Of a DNA stretch of 64,000 bases, positions 21,975-31,865 are shown one piece after another. Position 1 is the stretch's first letter. Each line of letters opens with the position of its first letter. The notes under the pieces are model-generated. The model searched no databases and was not told where the DNA came from. It saw only the letters and a list, made by a program, of their open reading frames with translations. The translations under genes were made by a program, and so were the position numbers. Source of the stretch: Caldilineaceae bacterium (GTDB lineage Bacteria > Chloroflexota > Anaerolineae > Caldilineales > Caldilineaceae); contig JAHBVG010000004.1 of NCBI GenBank assembly GCA_019637695.1, positions 62,001 through 126,000 of the forward strand, given 5' to 3'.

Positions 21975-22021
21975 CCCCTATATATAGTGGATATAGATCC
22001 TCTGTATACCATATATAGTGT
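21975..22021 (-). promoter_or_regulatory. Pair of NrdR boxes ahead of nrdR-nrdJ
   Basis: Two near-palindromic 16-mers match the NrdR consensus ACACTATATATAGTGT: CCCCTATATATAGTGG (21975-21990) and ATACCATATATAGTGT (22006-22021). Their starts are 31 bp apart, about three helical turns, which is the usual arrangement. On the minus strand, TCGACC and TATACA separated by 17 bp overlap the distal box and could be the promoter. The nrdR start is about 55 bp downstream. Confidence 0.85.
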
Positions 22022-22155
22022 CTCGGTCGAGCATCAGTATATCACATGCATAGGGGGCTGGCAAGTGAATTTGATGATGGCTATGTCAAAATTTAAGCAT
22101 GACGCAAAAATTTAACATTTGAGGAAAGGCAAGAGGAGTGGCGATTACCAAAAAG

Positions 22156-22191
22156 AAACGTCGGGAAAGAACCGTTCATTTCCCGACGTTT
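22156..22191 (-). terminator. Terminator downstream of ftsZ
   Basis: A perfect 13-bp stem (22156-22168 with 22179-22191) and a 10-nt loop, followed on the minus strand by a T-rich run. It ends the division cluster and separates it from nrdR. Confidence 0.88.
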
Positions 22192-22212
22192 TCAATTCAT
22201 TGCAGGGGAAGG

Positions 22213-23358
22213 CTATTTACCATTATTGTCTCGCGAGCGGCGCAGAAAGGCCGGGATGTCGAGATCATCGCGGTTAAATGAGCGAACCGGGAAGTCGATG
22301 GGAGGTTTGGGCTGTGGCTCTGGGGTTGCCGTGGTCGCTGTGTTGATAGCCGCCGTGGCGCGCCGCTTGTACTGGTTGGCTGAGTCCTGTGTGCGCGTTT
22401 TGTCGAAACCGGTCGCAATGACAGTGATGTGGATCTCGTCTTTCATCTCTTCGTCAATGACAGCGCCAAAGATGATATTCGCCTCAGGATGAGCATTGGC
22501 GCGGATCAATTCAGCCGCCTCGTTAACCTCAAAGAGGCTTAGATCGTTGCCACCCTTGACGTTGAAGAGGATGCCTTGCGCCCCTTCAATCGAAACATCA
22601 AGCAGCGCGCTCTGGATCGCCTGGTTGGCAGCGTCGGTGGCGCGGTTCTCACCTTTGGCGCGCCCAATGGACATTAATGCAGCGCCGCCATCCAGCATGA
22701 TCGAGCGTACATCCGCAAAGTCCAGGTTGATCAAGCCGGGGATCGTGATCAATTCGCTGATGCCCTGAATACCCTGGCGCAGGATATCATCGGCGGCAGC
22801 AAACGCCTGTTTGATCCCTGTCTTCTTGTCCAGGATTTGGAGGAGCCTGTCATTGGGGATGGTGATCAACGTGTCCACACTTTCGCGCAGACGGGCCAAT
22901 GCGCCTTCGGAAGTCCGCCGCCGTTGGGATCCCTCAAACGTGAAGGGGCGGGTGACAACGCCGATGGTGAGCGCGCCCAATTCTTTAGCGACAGTGGCAA
23001 CCACTGGCGCTGCACCCGAACCGGTGCCGCCGCCCATGCCCGCAGTCACAAAGACCATATCCGCGCCTTCGACCATCTGCTCGATCTCTTCCCGGCTTTC
23101 CTCGGCTGCGCGTAGACCCACCTCCGGGTTGCCCCCAGAGCCAAGCCCTTTGGTGAGCTTATCGCCTATACGCAGTCGTTGCGGCGCGTTGGAAAGCATG
23201 AGCGCCTGGGAATCCGTATTGACCGAAATAAATTCAACCCCTTGGATGCCTGCTTCGATCATGCGGTTGACTGCATTCTGCCCGGCACCACCAATCCCGA
23301 TGACTTTGATCTGTGCGAAATTGTCCACGAATTGAGATTGTCCATTTCTTCTAGACAT
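22213..23358 (-). CDS. ftsZ: Cell division GTPase FtsZ
   Basis: Tubulin-like GTPase that forms the division ring. 381 residues, with [10 protein letters not shown] (21-30), the GTP signature GGGTGSG (109-115), the T7 loop NLDFADV (211-217), a proline-poor variable linker (about 325-360) and a C-terminal conserved tail [11 protein letters not shown] that would bind FtsA and other partners. The start is the ATG after AAGGAGCC. It is the last gene of the dcw cluster. The 304-bp gap to ftsA suggests it has an additional promoter of its own. Confidence 0.98.
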   Translation of the reverse strand: MSRRNGQSQFVDNFAQIKVIGIGGAGQNAVNRMIEAGIQGVEFISVNTDSQALMLSNAPQRLRIGDKLTKGLGSGGNPEVGLRAAEESREEIEQMVEGADMVFVTAGMGGGTGSGAAPVVATVAKELGALTIGVVTRPFTFEGSQRRRTSEGALARLRESVDTLITIPNDRLLQILDKKTGIKQAFAAADDILRQGIQGISELITIPGLINLDFADVRSIMLDGGAALMSIGRAKGENRATDAANQAIQSALLDVSIEGAQGILFNVKGGNDLSLFEVNEAAELIRANAHPEANIIFGAVIDEEMKDEIHITVIATGFDKTRTQDSANQYKRRATAAINTATTATPEPQPKPPIDFPVRSFNRDDLDIPAFLRRSRDNNGK

Positions 23359-23662
23359 GCTGATGGCTCCTTACGGCACCTGGGCCAAATATCAAAGCAA
23401 AAATTTATGTCTCGCTATGAGTATATCGGGAATCAGAGAATTCGGATAGCAACCTTACCGTTGCGATGATACGTTCAGAAAGGTAGGCGAGGGGCAATTT
23501 GATAATCAAAGTTAATCTGGAAAACGCACTTCATTACCAATGAATTCAGGTTGGGAAGCCAACCATCGTATAGTCTACAAATAGATTTGTAGCCATTAAT
23601 TCAATGTTTCCCATACTACTATAAAGACCAACAGATTGCAAAGAAAGTTTAACAGCTAATCT
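23359..23662. other. 304-bp ftsA-ftsZ spacer
   Basis: This is AT-rich compared with the genes around it and contains no open frame with coding character. On the minus strand TTGCAA and TAGTAT are 17 bp apart near 23620, and TATACT occurs near 23425; either could mark an ftsZ promoter. No repeat or terminator hairpin is seen. Confidence 0.4.
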
Positions 23663-24928
23663 TTACCCTGGCAGCAGGTTGCGCAACCAACCACGCAGCC
23701 GATCAACCCAGGCGTTATCCTCGCGCAGGTTGCTGAGCGGGCGATGGATGGCGCGTGCGTCTTCGTGAAGTCCCCAGATCAAAAGACCAACGCTGGTGGC
23801 GTAAGCAGGCAATTGCAACTCCCGTCTCAGCCCCTGAATTGGCACATTTTCGCTAGGATAGCCGATCCGCACTGGCATACCAAAGACGCGGCGGCTTAGT
23901 TCGACAACGCCACTTAACTGGCTGGATCCACCGGTCAGCACGATGCCAGCCGGGACAAGATGACCGTATCCGCTTGCTTGTGTCCGTTTTTGGATGATTT
24001 CGCATACTTCCTCGGCGCGCGCCTCCAGGATCTGGCTGATGAAACGGCGGCTGAAGGTCCGTTCGGAGCGGTCGCCAAAAACGGTGGCCCACACTTGCTC
24101 ATCCTCGGCGATCTTCTGCGGTTGGAGATGGCCGTAACGCAGCTTCAACTCTTCGGCAACTTCAAACGGTGCGCGCAACCCCATCGCCACATCATTGGTG
24201 AGGTGGTTGCCGCCCATGTCGAGAACTTCGGTATGCCACAGGCCATTGCCGCGGAAGAGCGCCAGATCCGTGGTGCCCCCGCCGATATCAGCCATGATCA
24301 CCCCCATCTGCCGTTCCTCGGGCGTGAGGACAGCCTCGCCGCTGGCCAGTGGCTCTAACACCAATTCGTCGATGTCGATGCCATGCGCAAGGACACATTG
24401 GGCAAGATTGTTAATGGCCATAGTCGTACCGGTAACAATGTGGGCGTCCACTTCTAAGCGGTGTCCGCTCATGCCCAGCGGCTGTTGGATGCCATCTTGC
24501 TCGTCCACCTGCCAGCTTCGGGCGATGACGTGGATCATCTCGCGGCTTTCGGGCAAGGAGACGGCCTGCGCACCCTCTAATGCGCGGTGCATATCGGCGC
24601 CGGTGACCCCATGATAGCTATCGATGGGGCTGATCCCTTTGCTATTGGTGGTAGCGATGTGGCTGCCGGCAATGCCCACATAGGCGCTCGTAATGCGTAG
24701 CCCGGCTTCACGCTCGGCAATTTCAATTACCTCGCCGATGGCGGCTGTCACTTCGGGCACGTCCATCACCACGCCGCGGCGGATGCCGCGACTTTTGGTG
24801 ACTCCGCTGCCGAGGAAGCGCAGGGCAAGCTTGCCCAAACTGTCGTGGGTGACAGCACCCACCAACACACAGATTTTGGTCGTTCCCACATCAATAGCGG
24901 TAATAATTTCTTTAGGCACAGAATGCAT
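23663..24928 (-). CDS. ftsA: Cell division protein FtsA
   Basis: Actin-like ATPase that ties FtsZ filaments to the membrane. 421 residues beginning with [17 protein letters not shown] (phosphate 1 region). The SHS2/1C domain lies at about 85-165, phosphate 2 is in [17 protein letters not shown], and the adenosine motif is [13 protein letters not shown]. The C-terminus [15 protein letters not shown] is the amphipathic membrane-targeting helix. It is preceded by ftsQ with a 47-bp gap. Confidence 0.97.
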   Translation of the reverse strand: MHSVPKEIITAIDVGTTKICVLVGAVTHDSLGKLALRFLGSGVTKSRGIRRGVVMDVPEVTAAIGEVIEIAEREAGLRITSAYVGIAGSHIATTNSKGISPIDSYHGVTGADMHRALEGAQAVSLPESREMIHVIARSWQVDEQDGIQQPLGMSGHRLEVDAHIVTGTTMAINNLAQCVLAHGIDIDELVLEPLASGEAVLTPEERQMGVIMADIGGGTTDLALFRGNGLWHTEVLDMGGNHLTNDVAMGLRAPFEVAEELKLRYGHLQPQKIAEDEQVWATVFGDRSERTFSRRFISQILEARAEEVCEIIQKRTQASGYGHLVPAGIVLTGGSSQLSGVVELSRRVFGMPVRIGYPSENVPIQGLRRELQLPAYATSVGLLIWGLHEDARAIHRPLSNLREDNAWVDRLRGWLRNLLPG

Positions 24929-24975
24929 TCCTCATACGGTAGCGATGATCCTCTGGAATAGGCCAGAGGGATGAT

Positions 24976-25926
24976 TCAATTGCCCGGCGCTGCTGCATAG
25001 TAGCGAAAATAGGGGCGGTTGGGCGCGATGACGCTGAAAGTCTGGTTAGCAGCCCCATTGCGGTTGATGTCCGGCAGCGCGCTCTCCAGGGCGAGCCACT
25101 TCTCCTCGAAACGTCGTCCGTCGCCCCAATAGATCCATGTATTGGTCCCCGGTACGGCGAAGTTGAGACCGTGGGTGCGGTTGTAGCGCAACGTGTCCAG
25201 CCCTGGCAAACGAGAAGATAGCGTCAACGCTGCCTGGAGCAATTCGCCTTGTAGATAAAAATTTTCACCAAGGCCGGGCGCACGCGCCGTAAATTCAGGA
25301 TCAATGATGGTCACCGACGGCTGCGAATCCTCGCTGCGCACCGGCAACGCCCGGCCATCGTCCAACACCCAGAAGTTACCAACGGATGTTGTCCAGAAGG
25401 CGATTGGCTCTACCTCACGGATCGCCACTGTGATCTGAGCCGGCCATTTTACCTCCACCTGAGCATCCGCTACATAAGGATGGGTCAGGATTTGCTCACG
25501 GATCAAGACAGGGTCGATCCAGAGGACGCTCCAACTTTCCACATCACAGTAGTCATATAGCTCCGCGTTTGTCAGGTAGCGGGCGCCGGTAAAGCTCACA
25601 TCATCTTCGTAGACGAAAAATGTCTCATCCTGCTGAAAGGTGTAGATGACAAACCCCACTGCTGCCAGCAACAGCAAGCTAAGGAGCTTGCTAAAATGAA
25701 AGCCGCTGAATCCAGGCATACGCAGGTGTAGACCCGACCATTGGATCGATGGGAACCAACGACGAGAACTCAAGAAAGCGCTCTCAACTCGCTGCCACTG
25801 TTGAGCAAACTTCTGTTTGCGCTGAGCGCGCCGCCGCTGGCGCACTTCCCGGCTTGAGGCAACGCTGGCCGCCGCCTTTGAATGTGGACGGGATCGTTTA
25901 CGAGATCCGGCGGACATTCTCGTCAC
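24976..25926 (-). CDS. ftsQ: Cell division protein FtsQ/DivIB
   Basis: A bitopic division protein of 316 residues. The N-terminal 75 residues are strongly basic (RKRSRPHSK, RRRAQRKQK) and cytoplasmic, one membrane segment spans about 81-97, and the outside part has a POTRA domain (about 104-175, FVYEDDVSFTGARYL to VAIREVEPIAFW) followed by the FtsQ domain. FtsQ bridges early and late divisome proteins. The cytoplasmic tail is longer than in Escherichia coli. Position between ddl and ftsA is the classic dcw order. Confidence 0.92.
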   Translation of the reverse strand: MTRMSAGSRKRSRPHSKAAASVASSREVRQRRRAQRKQKFAQQWQRVESAFLSSRRWFPSIQWSGLHLRMPGFSGFHFSKLLSLLLLAAVGFVIYTFQQDETFFVYEDDVSFTGARYLTNAELYDYCDVESWSVLWIDPVLIREQILTHPYVADAQVEVKWPAQITVAIREVEPIAFWTTSVGNFWVLDDGRALPVRSEDSQPSVTIIDPEFTARAPGLGENFYLQGELLQAALTLSSRLPGLDTLRYNRTHGLNFAVPGTNTWIYWGDGRRFEEKWLALESALPDINRNGAANQTFSVIAPNRPYFRYYAAAPGN

Positions 25927-25998
25927 AAAGGGTTACTCCTCAAAGATCAATCACGCAGGGTTGCAGGTTGCAAGTGGCAGGTGGTCTGCGTTCCAATC

Positions 25999-27111
25999 TC
26001 ACAGATTGCGTACAATGCGGTTCTGCTGGCGATCCTCGTAGCGCTCCAGCGCCAGCTCGACCAATCGACTCACCAATTGCGGCAACGGAAGACCGCTTGC
26101 CGCCCACAAGCGAGGATACATGCTGGCATGGGTAAACCCAGGCATGGTATTGAGTTCATTCAAATAGATAGTTCCATCGCCGGCCAGCAGAAAGTCGACC
26201 CGCGCCAGCCCTGCACAGTCGAGGACGCGGAAGGCGCGCACTGCCAACACCTGCATTGTCCCGATCTGCGCATCCTCAAGCTGCGCCGGGACGATCAACT
26301 GGCTGCGGTCGTCGAGATATTTGGCCTCGTAATCGTAGAATTCGTTGCAGGGGATCACCTCGCCGGGGATGCTGGCCTGGGGATCGTCGTTGCCCAAGAC
26401 GCTGACTTCGATCTCGCGCGCCTGGGCGATCCCTTCTTCCACCAAGATCTTGCGGTCGTAGGCGCAGGCCAGGTCGATGGCGGCGATCAACTGCTCGCGT
26501 GTTTTGGCTTTGCTGATGCCGACGCTGCTCCCCAAATTGGCGGGCTTCACAAACATGGGGTAGGTGAGCGCTGCCTCCAGGCCCGTCACAATCGCTTCGG
26601 GGCGCTGCTGCCACTCCCGGCGTAGAAAGCTGCGATAGGGCGCCTGGGGCAGACCCGCCGCGCCCAACAGTTGTTTGCTGATCACCTTGTCCATACCGGC
26701 GGCGCTGGACATCACGCCGCTGCCGATGTAGGGTACGCCTGCCATCTCTAGCAGCCCCTGCACCGTACCATCCTCGCCGTAGGGACCATGCAGCACGGGA
26801 AAGATCAGATCCACCGCAGGCAGTCGATCCTCGCCGGTCAAGAGCGGCGCGGGCAAGTGGGTTGTGGATTCATCCTCGCGCCCGTGGGGGTCCGTTCCAT
26901 TCTCATGGCCTGCCGCGCCATTTGTCAGCCGCGCCAACGGATCGCCGTTGACGAGCCAGCGTCCGTTGGGGGTGATGCCCATCGGGACGATCTCGTAACC
27001 GGCTTCGGAGAGTGCGGCCATCACCGTGCGCGCGCTCATTAACGATACTTCGTGTTCTCCGCTCCTGCCGCCAAAAAGGACGCCGACGCGCGGGGGTGTT
27101 CGTCGGTTCAT
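25999..27111 (-). CDS. ddl: D-alanine-D-alanine ligase
   Basis: ATP-grasp enzyme making the D-Ala-D-Ala dipeptide for peptidoglycan. 370 residues from the ATG at 27111. Motifs: [14 protein letters not shown] (11-24), [48 protein letters not shown] and [27 protein letters not shown]. The HGPYGEDG segment and tyrosine-containing lid indicate a D-Ala rather than D-lactate ligase. The start overlaps the murB stop by 4 nt, implying translational coupling. Low-complexity heptads fill the gap to ftsQ. Confidence 0.96.
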   Translation of the reverse strand: MNRRTPPRVGVLFGGRSGEHEVSLMSARTVMAALSEAGYEIVPMGITPNGRWLVNGDPLARLTNGAAGHENGTDPHGREDESTTHLPAPLLTGEDRLPAVDLIFPVLHGPYGEDGTVQGLLEMAGVPYIGSGVMSSAAGMDKVISKQLLGAAGLPQAPYRSFLRREWQQRPEAIVTGLEAALTYPMFVKPANLGSSVGISKAKTREQLIAAIDLACAYDRKILVEEGIAQAREIEVSVLGNDDPQASIPGEVIPCNEFYDYEAKYLDDRSQLIVPAQLEDAQIGTMQVLAVRAFRVLDCAGLARVDFLLAGDGTIYLNELNTMPGFTHASMYPRLWAASGLPLPQLVSRLVELALERYEDRQQNRIVRNL

Positions 27112-28088
27112 CGTTGATTTTTCCAATCTCCAACCCATTGAATTTCAGGTTCTAAGTCCACGCCGAAACGGTCGCGGACAATTGCCTGCACGGTTTCGAT
27201 CATCTCGACGACATCCGCCGCCGAGCCGCTGCCCACCCCACCCGGGTTGATGAAAAAGTTGGCGTGGGTTTCGCTTATTTCGATGCCGCCGATGCGGTGT
27301 CCGCGCAGCCCGGCGGCGTCGATCAGTCGCCCGGCATAGTCGCCCGGTGGATTCTTAAAGGTGCTGCCCAGGCTTGGTTCCACCGGCTGGGTGCGACGAC
27401 GATGGGCAAGGAAGCCATCGGCGCGGGCGCGCATCCCCTCAGGATCGCCCGGCCCCAGGCGGAAGTTAGCGCTCAACACCACGGCGCCAAAGCCGGCGTC
27501 GATCCGCTGTCCGCGCTTGAGGCTGCTGGAACGGTAGACATAGTGCAACTGCTCCGGTTCGAGTTCCTGCACTTCATCGTTTTCATCGAGGATCAGCACA
27601 TTCCAGAGATTGTCCTTGACCTCGCCGCCATGGGCGCCGGCATTGTTGATCACCGCGCCGCCCACCGTCCCCGGTACGCTCACCGCCCATTCCAGCCCGG
27701 TCAGCCCGGCGTTGATGCTGGTGCGGGCGAGACCGGCCATGGCCGCGCCGCTCTCGGCAAAAAGAAAGGGGCGCAGATCCTGCGGATAGTCGCAGCAGGG
27801 GGGATCGTCCACGCGCACCTGGCGGCAACGATTTTGGATCACCAATCCGCGCACACCGCTGTCGCTGATCAAGACATTGCTGCCGCCGCCCAGGATCAGA
27901 TAGGGCAGATCCACCGAGCGCGCCCAACGCGCCAGTTTGAGCAGTTGATCCACTGTCTGCACCGTGGCGAAGTAATCCGCCGGGCCGCCCACTTTGATCG
28001 ACGTGAGCGGGGCCAACGGGCGGTTTTCTTCGAGTTGAATGTTCAGTGAAGAAGGGACAGACTGTATTGTTTTAGAGATCACGTTCAT
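27108..28088 (-). CDS. murB: UDP-N-acetylenolpyruvoylglucosamine reductase MurB
   Basis: FAD enzyme that makes UDP-N-acetylmuramate. 326 residues from the ATG at 28088 (a TTG at 28100 is possible). Motifs: [12 protein letters not shown] (29-40), [13 protein letters not shown] (64-76), [21 protein letters not shown] and the active-site Ser in GSTFKNPPG. The lack of the extra type I loop suggests the type II form. The 5' end lies inside the 3' end of hicA with no clear ribosome binding site, so translation probably depends on the upstream cassette; the 3' end overlaps ddl by 4 nt. Confidence 0.95.
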   Translation of the reverse strand: MNVISKTIQSVPSSLNIQLEENRPLAPLTSIKVGGPADYFATVQTVDQLLKLARWARSVDLPYLILGGGSNVLISDSGVRGLVIQNRCRQVRVDDPPCCDYPQDLRPFLFAESGAAMAGLARTSINAGLTGLEWAVSVPGTVGGAVINNAGAHGGEVKDNLWNVLILDENDEVQELEPEQLHYVYRSSSLKRGQRIDAGFGAVVLSANFRLGPGDPEGMRARADGFLAHRRRTQPVEPSLGSTFKNPPGDYAGRLIDAAGLRGHRIGGIEISETHANFFINPGGVGSGSAADVVEMIETVQAIVRDRFGVDLEPEIQWVGDWKNQR

Positions 28089-28278
28089 CAATGCCTGCAA
28101 GTTTCATCAGATGCCGCTGCAATCCCATTTTTAGGGTCTGATTCCCATGAACAGGTACAGAAATACGGACAGCGCTGCCTTCTTTCGTATAAATATGATG
28201 GCTACCATGGATTCGTTTTAGCTGCCAGCCCTGCTGTTCAAGCAATTTACAGAACTCTTTGCCAGTAACGGATTTCAA
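28072..28278 (-). CDS. hicA: HicA-family toxin (mRNA interferase)
   Basis: A 68-residue YcfA/HicA protein with the dsRBD-like fold of these ribosome-associated or free mRNA-cleaving toxins. The catalytic His is in RIHGSHHIY (His27/His28), preceded by the typical [11 protein letters not shown] and followed by [13 protein letters not shown]. It overlaps hicB by 4 nt upstream and murB by 17 nt downstream. The order antitoxin then toxin is the reverse of the textbook hicAB order but common for this subgroup. Confidence 0.93.
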   Translation of the reverse strand: MKSVTGKEFCKLLEQQGWQLKRIHGSHHIYTKEGSAVRISVPVHGNQTLKMGLQRHLMKLAGIDERDL

Positions 28279-28478
28279 ACGGCTATCTCCATTACCTTCG
28301 CGTTCGGCATAACCTCTAACTCTGTAAGGTCAACAGACAAGCAGCCCTCCACAGCCTCGTACAGATTCTGTAACAATTCATCAAATGTTTCGCCTTGGGT
28401 AGCGCAACCTTCAATGGCCGGAACTTCTGCCCAGTAGCCACCCTCTTCTGCCTCATGAATAATTACTTTTAGTTTCAT
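28275..28478 (-). CDS. hicB: HicB-family antitoxin
   Basis: A 67-residue HicB/UPF0150 protein with the partial RNase-H fold: EAEEGGYWAEVPAIEGCATQG followed by an amphipathic helix FDELLQNLYEAVEGCL. It lacks an obvious C-terminal DNA-binding domain. The ATG at 28478 has GGAG 6 nt upstream; the in-frame ATG at 28490 overlaps the Shine-Dalgarno and is unlikely. It neutralises HicA. The DNA here is visibly more AT-rich than the mur genes on either side. Confidence 0.92.
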   Translation of the reverse strand: MKLKVIIHEAEEGGYWAEVPAIEGCATQGETFDELLQNLYEAVEGCLSVDLTELEVMPNAKVMEIAV

Positions 28479-28495
28479 TTGTATCTCCATCCTTT

Positions 28496-29077
28496 TCAGC
28501 TTCCATCGCGGCTTTGGAAGAACGCCAACGACCGAATCTGTGCAAGCAGTGCGTCATAGTGAGCATCTGTAAAATCCGTCGTATCCAGCAAGGTACTCTG
28601 GCCGCCGATAGGCATCGGCACATATCTTCGGGCAATTTCAGCGGGATCCAATTCGCCCATCCTTAACCGATCAATATGGCCTGGATGACGCTCACCCGAT
28701 TTAATGCGAGCGGCGTAACGCTGTAGAAGCACAGCATCTTGCGTGCGACAGATGATCTGAAATGGTTCAAACGGGTAGCGGTACGAGAAATCCAGCCAAC
28801 GCTCAGTCGCATACTCTGGATCAAAATTGCAGTCAATCATGTGTGATACACCCACTGACAACAGTTTTTCAATCATCAAGTACATTAGTTCAAAGCTGGC
28901 GTGCCCCAGTTTCTGAGACCACTCAACGGTTGACCAGCCCAGTGTATTGAAGAGAGTCTCCTTCACGTCGTCTCGCGCAATGAGCGGTAGTCTTAGATTG
29001 GTAGCAAGCCGTCGGCTCAGCGTGGTTTTCCCAGAGGCTGGCGCGCCGGTTACCAAGATGATCAATGGTTTTGCCAT
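28496..29077 (-). CDS. P-loop kinase-like ATPase (AAA_33 type)
   Basis: A 193-residue single-domain P-loop protein. Walker A is GAPASGKTT (11-19), then a LID-type Arg-rich stretch (RYAARIKSGERH) and a DTTDF C-terminal strand. The RDDVKETLFNTLG segment after Walker A is typical of the AAA_33/chloramphenicol-phosphotransferase-like group, which phosphorylate small molecules or nucleosides. The gene precedes hicB by 17 bp on the same strand, so the three form one cassette. The substrate is unknown. Lower GC than neighbouring mur genes suggests it came with hicBA. Confidence 0.8.
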   Translation of the reverse strand: MAKPLIILVTGAPASGKTTLSRRLATNLRLPLIARDDVKETLFNTLGWSTVEWSQKLGHASFELMYLMIEKLLSVGVSHMIDCNFDPEYATERWLDFSYRYPFEPFQIICRTQDAVLLQRYAARIKSGERHPGHIDRLRMGELDPAEIARRYVPMPIGGQSTLLDTTDFTDAHYDALLAQIRSLAFFQSRDGS

Positions 29078-29149
29078 AAATTTGCCGCCCCTTAGACTAC
29101 CCTTCGTATCCTCCGCAGAAATGGATAAACCTAGAATAGTCTTTATTTG

Positions 29150-30616
29150 TTACAAATCGTGTTGCAACAACCGCTCCAACAGGATCTCGCCAACGCGGTA
29201 GCTCGTCCCTGCGCCGAGGGTGATCACCACGTCGTCCGCTTCCACGTACACAGCCAGGGAATCGGCGATGGCCTCCAGCCCCGAAATGTGTTCGATGTGG
29301 GGATGATCGCTGGCTGCGACCAGATCCGCTGCCGAGAGTGTACCGTCGTCCCGTTCGCGGGCGGCGTAGATATCGGCGACGATGACGTGATCAGCGTCGC
29401 CGAAGCTGGCAGCCATCGCGTGTAGCAGTTCGCGCGTACGGCTGAAGGTGTGGGGTTGGACAACCGCCCATACCTGACGATCTCCATAGCGCGCCCGCAC
29501 CGCCGCCAACGTCGCCCGCACTTCGGTGGGGTGATGGGCGTAATCGTCGATAACGGTGACGCCGCGCTGCTCCCCTTTCAACTCAAAACGCCGCGCCACC
29601 CCCTGATAATGGCCCAACGCTGCCAGGATCTCCGCATCCGGCAGATGACAGGAACGGGCAACAGCCAGCGCCGCCAGGGCATTGCGCAGATTATGCAGCC
29701 CCGGCACTTGCAGCGAAAGCTGACCAATCGGCGTCCCCCTCCAGTGGATCGCGGCGCAATAGCCGCCATTGGGGAGAGAATGAGCGTCCACGGCGCGCAG
29801 ATCCACATCTTCGCCCAGACCGTAACGGATCCACGGGGCTGACGTAGGATATTCTCTGCGCACTGTTGCGACCCCTTCATCATCGCCACAGCCGACGATC
29901 AGCCCATGCGCAGGTACGCCCGCCGTGAAGGCAGCAAAGGCCTGGTAAAAACTCTGGGGGGAAGGGTAACAATCGGGGTGATCCCATTCCACGTTGGTGA
30001 TCACGGCGATCTGCGGCATCAACCCGAGGAACATGTGATCGTACTCATCCGCCTCAATGACAAAGTAGGGACTGCTGCCGGCGTGAGCGCTACCGTAGAT
30101 TGGCAACTCCGAGCCGACAATGTAGCCCGCATCCACGCCGCATTCCTGGAGGATCTGCACGATCATAGCGGTGGTGGTACTCTTGCCGTGAGCGCCTGCC
30201 ACCGCCAGGATCGACCGCTGCGCCAGCATGGGCATCAAAAATTCACGGCGCTTGACAATGGGGATACCCAGATCCTCGGCGGCGCGGCGCTCAGGATTCT
30301 CGACGCCCACCGCGCTGCTAATTAAGACCACATCGGGGCGACTTTCGGGATGGGCTGTCAGGTTTTCGGCGATCTGGCCCGGGTAGACGGTGATGCCGCG
30401 CTCGGCCAACACCGCCAGTCGTGGATTCATTTGGGCGTCGCTGCCACTAACGTGAAACCCCATCTCCCGCAGCACAATCGCAATCGGCCCCAATCCTGCG
30501 CCGCCGATACCCAGCAGGTGGACATGGAGCGATGGATCGCCCATACTCAACCGTTTCCGCCAGCCTTCCGCGCTTATGGGTTCTTTGTCCGATGGAGTTT
30601 TTTGTAGCCGATTCAT
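29150..30616 (-). CDS. murC: UDP-N-acetylmuramate-L-alanine ligase MurC
   Basis: Adds L-Ala to UDP-MurNAc. 488 residues from the ATG at 30616. Domain 1 shows [12 protein letters not shown] (34-45), domain 2 the ATP motif [12 protein letters not shown] (138-149), followed by EADEYDHMF, and domain 3 [12 protein letters not shown]. The start is chosen because it falls 16 bp after the upstream stop with GAGAAAAAG as ribosome binding site; an internal ATG at 30544 is possible. It is the last mur gene before the kinase-hicBA cassette. Confidence 0.96.
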   Translation of the reverse strand: MNRLQKTPSDKEPISAEGWRKRLSMGDPSLHVHLLGIGGAGLGPIAIVLREMGFHVSGSDAQMNPRLAVLAERGITVYPGQIAENLTAHPESRPDVVLISSAVGVENPERRAAEDLGIPIVKRREFLMPMLAQRSILAVAGAHGKSTTTAMIVQILQECGVDAGYIVGSELPIYGSAHAGSSPYFVIEADEYDHMFLGLMPQIAVITNVEWDHPDCYPSPQSFYQAFAAFTAGVPAHGLIVGCGDDEGVATVRREYPTSAPWIRYGLGEDVDLRAVDAHSLPNGGYCAAIHWRGTPIGQLSLQVPGLHNLRNALAALAVARSCHLPDAEILAALGHYQGVARRFELKGEQRGVTVIDDYAHHPTEVRATLAAVRARYGDRQVWAVVQPHTFSRTRELLHAMAASFGDADHVIVADIYAARERDDGTLSAADLVAASDHPHIEHISGLEAIADSLAVYVEADDVVITLGAGTSYRVGEILLERLLQHDL

Positions 30617-30632
30617 CTTTTTCTCATGTTCA

Positions 30633-31175
30633 CTATCCGCGCACCCGCAGCAGGAGCAACACCGCAATCGGGATCATCCACAGGCTCGCCATTGGTAGTA
30701 GATATTGGGGGATCAACCCGATCCAAATCTGCTCGGTAGCCGTGATCGGTTGCATGCCCCATCCCCATGCGCGCATGGGATAGCCATAGGCGTGTTGATA
30801 GTACCAGAGCGTTCCCGCAATCAAATACCCGTTGATCCCCCCGATCAACAGATTGAGGAGGGTCCGCTGCGGCGGTGGGACCTCTTTGCCGCCAAAAGTG
30901 ATGGTTCTACCGGAGTAACCGGCAAAGACAGCGCTCACGAAAAACAATTGGTAGACAAGGCTCAAAAAGAGCGTCTCTGGGAGCGCGCCATTGGCCCACA
31001 AAATGCCGCGGACGCCGAGCAGAATTGGGTTCAGCCGGGCCTCGCTGAACATCAACAAAAAGATCGACACCAGGATGATCATCGTGCTGCCCAATTCTTT
31101 GGAATAGCCGCGTGCGATGCCAACCAGGGTGACAATGAGAGCAATCGTGCCGTAGTAAATTTCTAATGAACCCAT
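30633..31175 (-). CDS. Membrane protein within the dcw cluster, CvpA-like
   Basis: A 180-residue polytopic protein with about five membrane segments, starting [20 protein letters not shown] from an ATG preceded by GAGGAAC. The pattern of an opening helix, a GYSKELGS turn, a second helix, a Gly-rich central pair ([18 protein letters not shown]) and a C-terminal helix resembles CvpA-family proteins. It is 13 bp after the next gene, also CvpA-like, and 16 bp before murC, so it is made with the envelope enzymes. A scaffolding or transport role in envelope synthesis is conceivable; no function is assigned. Confidence 0.75.
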   Translation of the reverse strand: MGSLEIYYGTIALIVTLVGIARGYSKELGSTMIILVSIFLLMFSEARLNPILLGVRGILWANGALPETLFLSLVYQLFFVSAVFAGYSGRTITFGGKEVPPPQRTLLNLLIGGINGYLIAGTLWYYQHAYGYPMRAWGWGMQPITATEQIWIGLIPQYLLPMASLWMIPIAVLLLLRVRG

Positions 31176-31188
31176 ATTGGTTCCTCGA

Positions 31189-31848
31189 TTAAGTCTTGCC
31201 CTTGGCCCCAGGCGCACGCAATGTGTTGGCTATCGCCACCAGAACCAAAGTCAGGAACAGGGCAATCACTAACGGCTGCTGACCATCCAGCGTTCCCCAG
31301 ATATTGCCGAAACTATCGTTGATAACGCTGAAAGTCCGGCGCAGTACAAAGCCAGCGCCATCCTGTGGGCGGGCAACGCCTGCCACAACTTCGGGTACAA
31401 AGATTGAAGCAAGCAAGGGCAAAAAGATAGAAAAATAGAAAATGCCGTTGACGATGCCCAGGAGGATGGCGATAGCATCGGACCGGTTGCGGCCATTGCG
31501 CACGAATCTGCCTGTGATCACATAGGTCAAAAGCAGAATAACCACCCAAATCAGAAAGATCAGCGTGTCTGCTTGCTGTTCCACAATGAGATTGGGCGCA
31601 TCGCGCAGCGCCAGAATTGCATTCGGGTCCTCGCCGGTCAATCCACCCTCGCGGGCAAAGACGTAAAAACGCCCGCCCAAATTGACGACGGTAACAACAA
31701 TATTCTGATAACGGCGCAGAATCAAGTACCCACCCAGCGCCACAATGAAAACGATGAATTCACGCAGGCTGCCGCGTCGATAACCAACCCAGCCAAACAG
31801 GATAAGATAGAGGACAATGACAACGACTATCTGCAATGAATTACTCAT
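31189..31848 (-). CDS. CvpA-family-like membrane protein
   Basis: A 219-residue protein with predicted membrane segments near 5-20, 29-45 (REFIVFIVALGGYLILRRY), 93-111, 125-147 (AIAILLGIVNGIFYFSIFLPLL) and 195-210. GYRRGSLREFIVF and the GLVNGxxY-like central motif recall CvpA. It sits between murG (17 bp away) and its companion at 30633. The two may be an ancient duplicate or two parts of one complex. Related proteins at this place in other Chloroflexota genomes would be the test. Confidence 0.75.
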   Translation of the reverse strand: MSNSLQIVVVIVLYLILFGWVGYRRGSLREFIVFIVALGGYLILRRYQNIVVTVVNLGGRFYVFAREGGLTGEDPNAILALRDAPNLIVEQQADTLIFLIWVVILLLTYVITGRFVRNGRNRSDAIAILLGIVNGIFYFSIFLPLLASIFVPEVVAGVARPQDGAGFVLRRTFSVINDSFGNIWGTLDGQQPLVIALFLTLVLVAIANTLRAPGAKGKT

Positions 31849-31865
31849 GATCCCAATCGCGTTCT

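Noticed and set aside
28072..29077. Prophage or integrated plasmid in the dcw cluster
   Set aside because: Only three small genes are present and there is no integrase, repeat boundary or tRNA; a small cassette is the better description.
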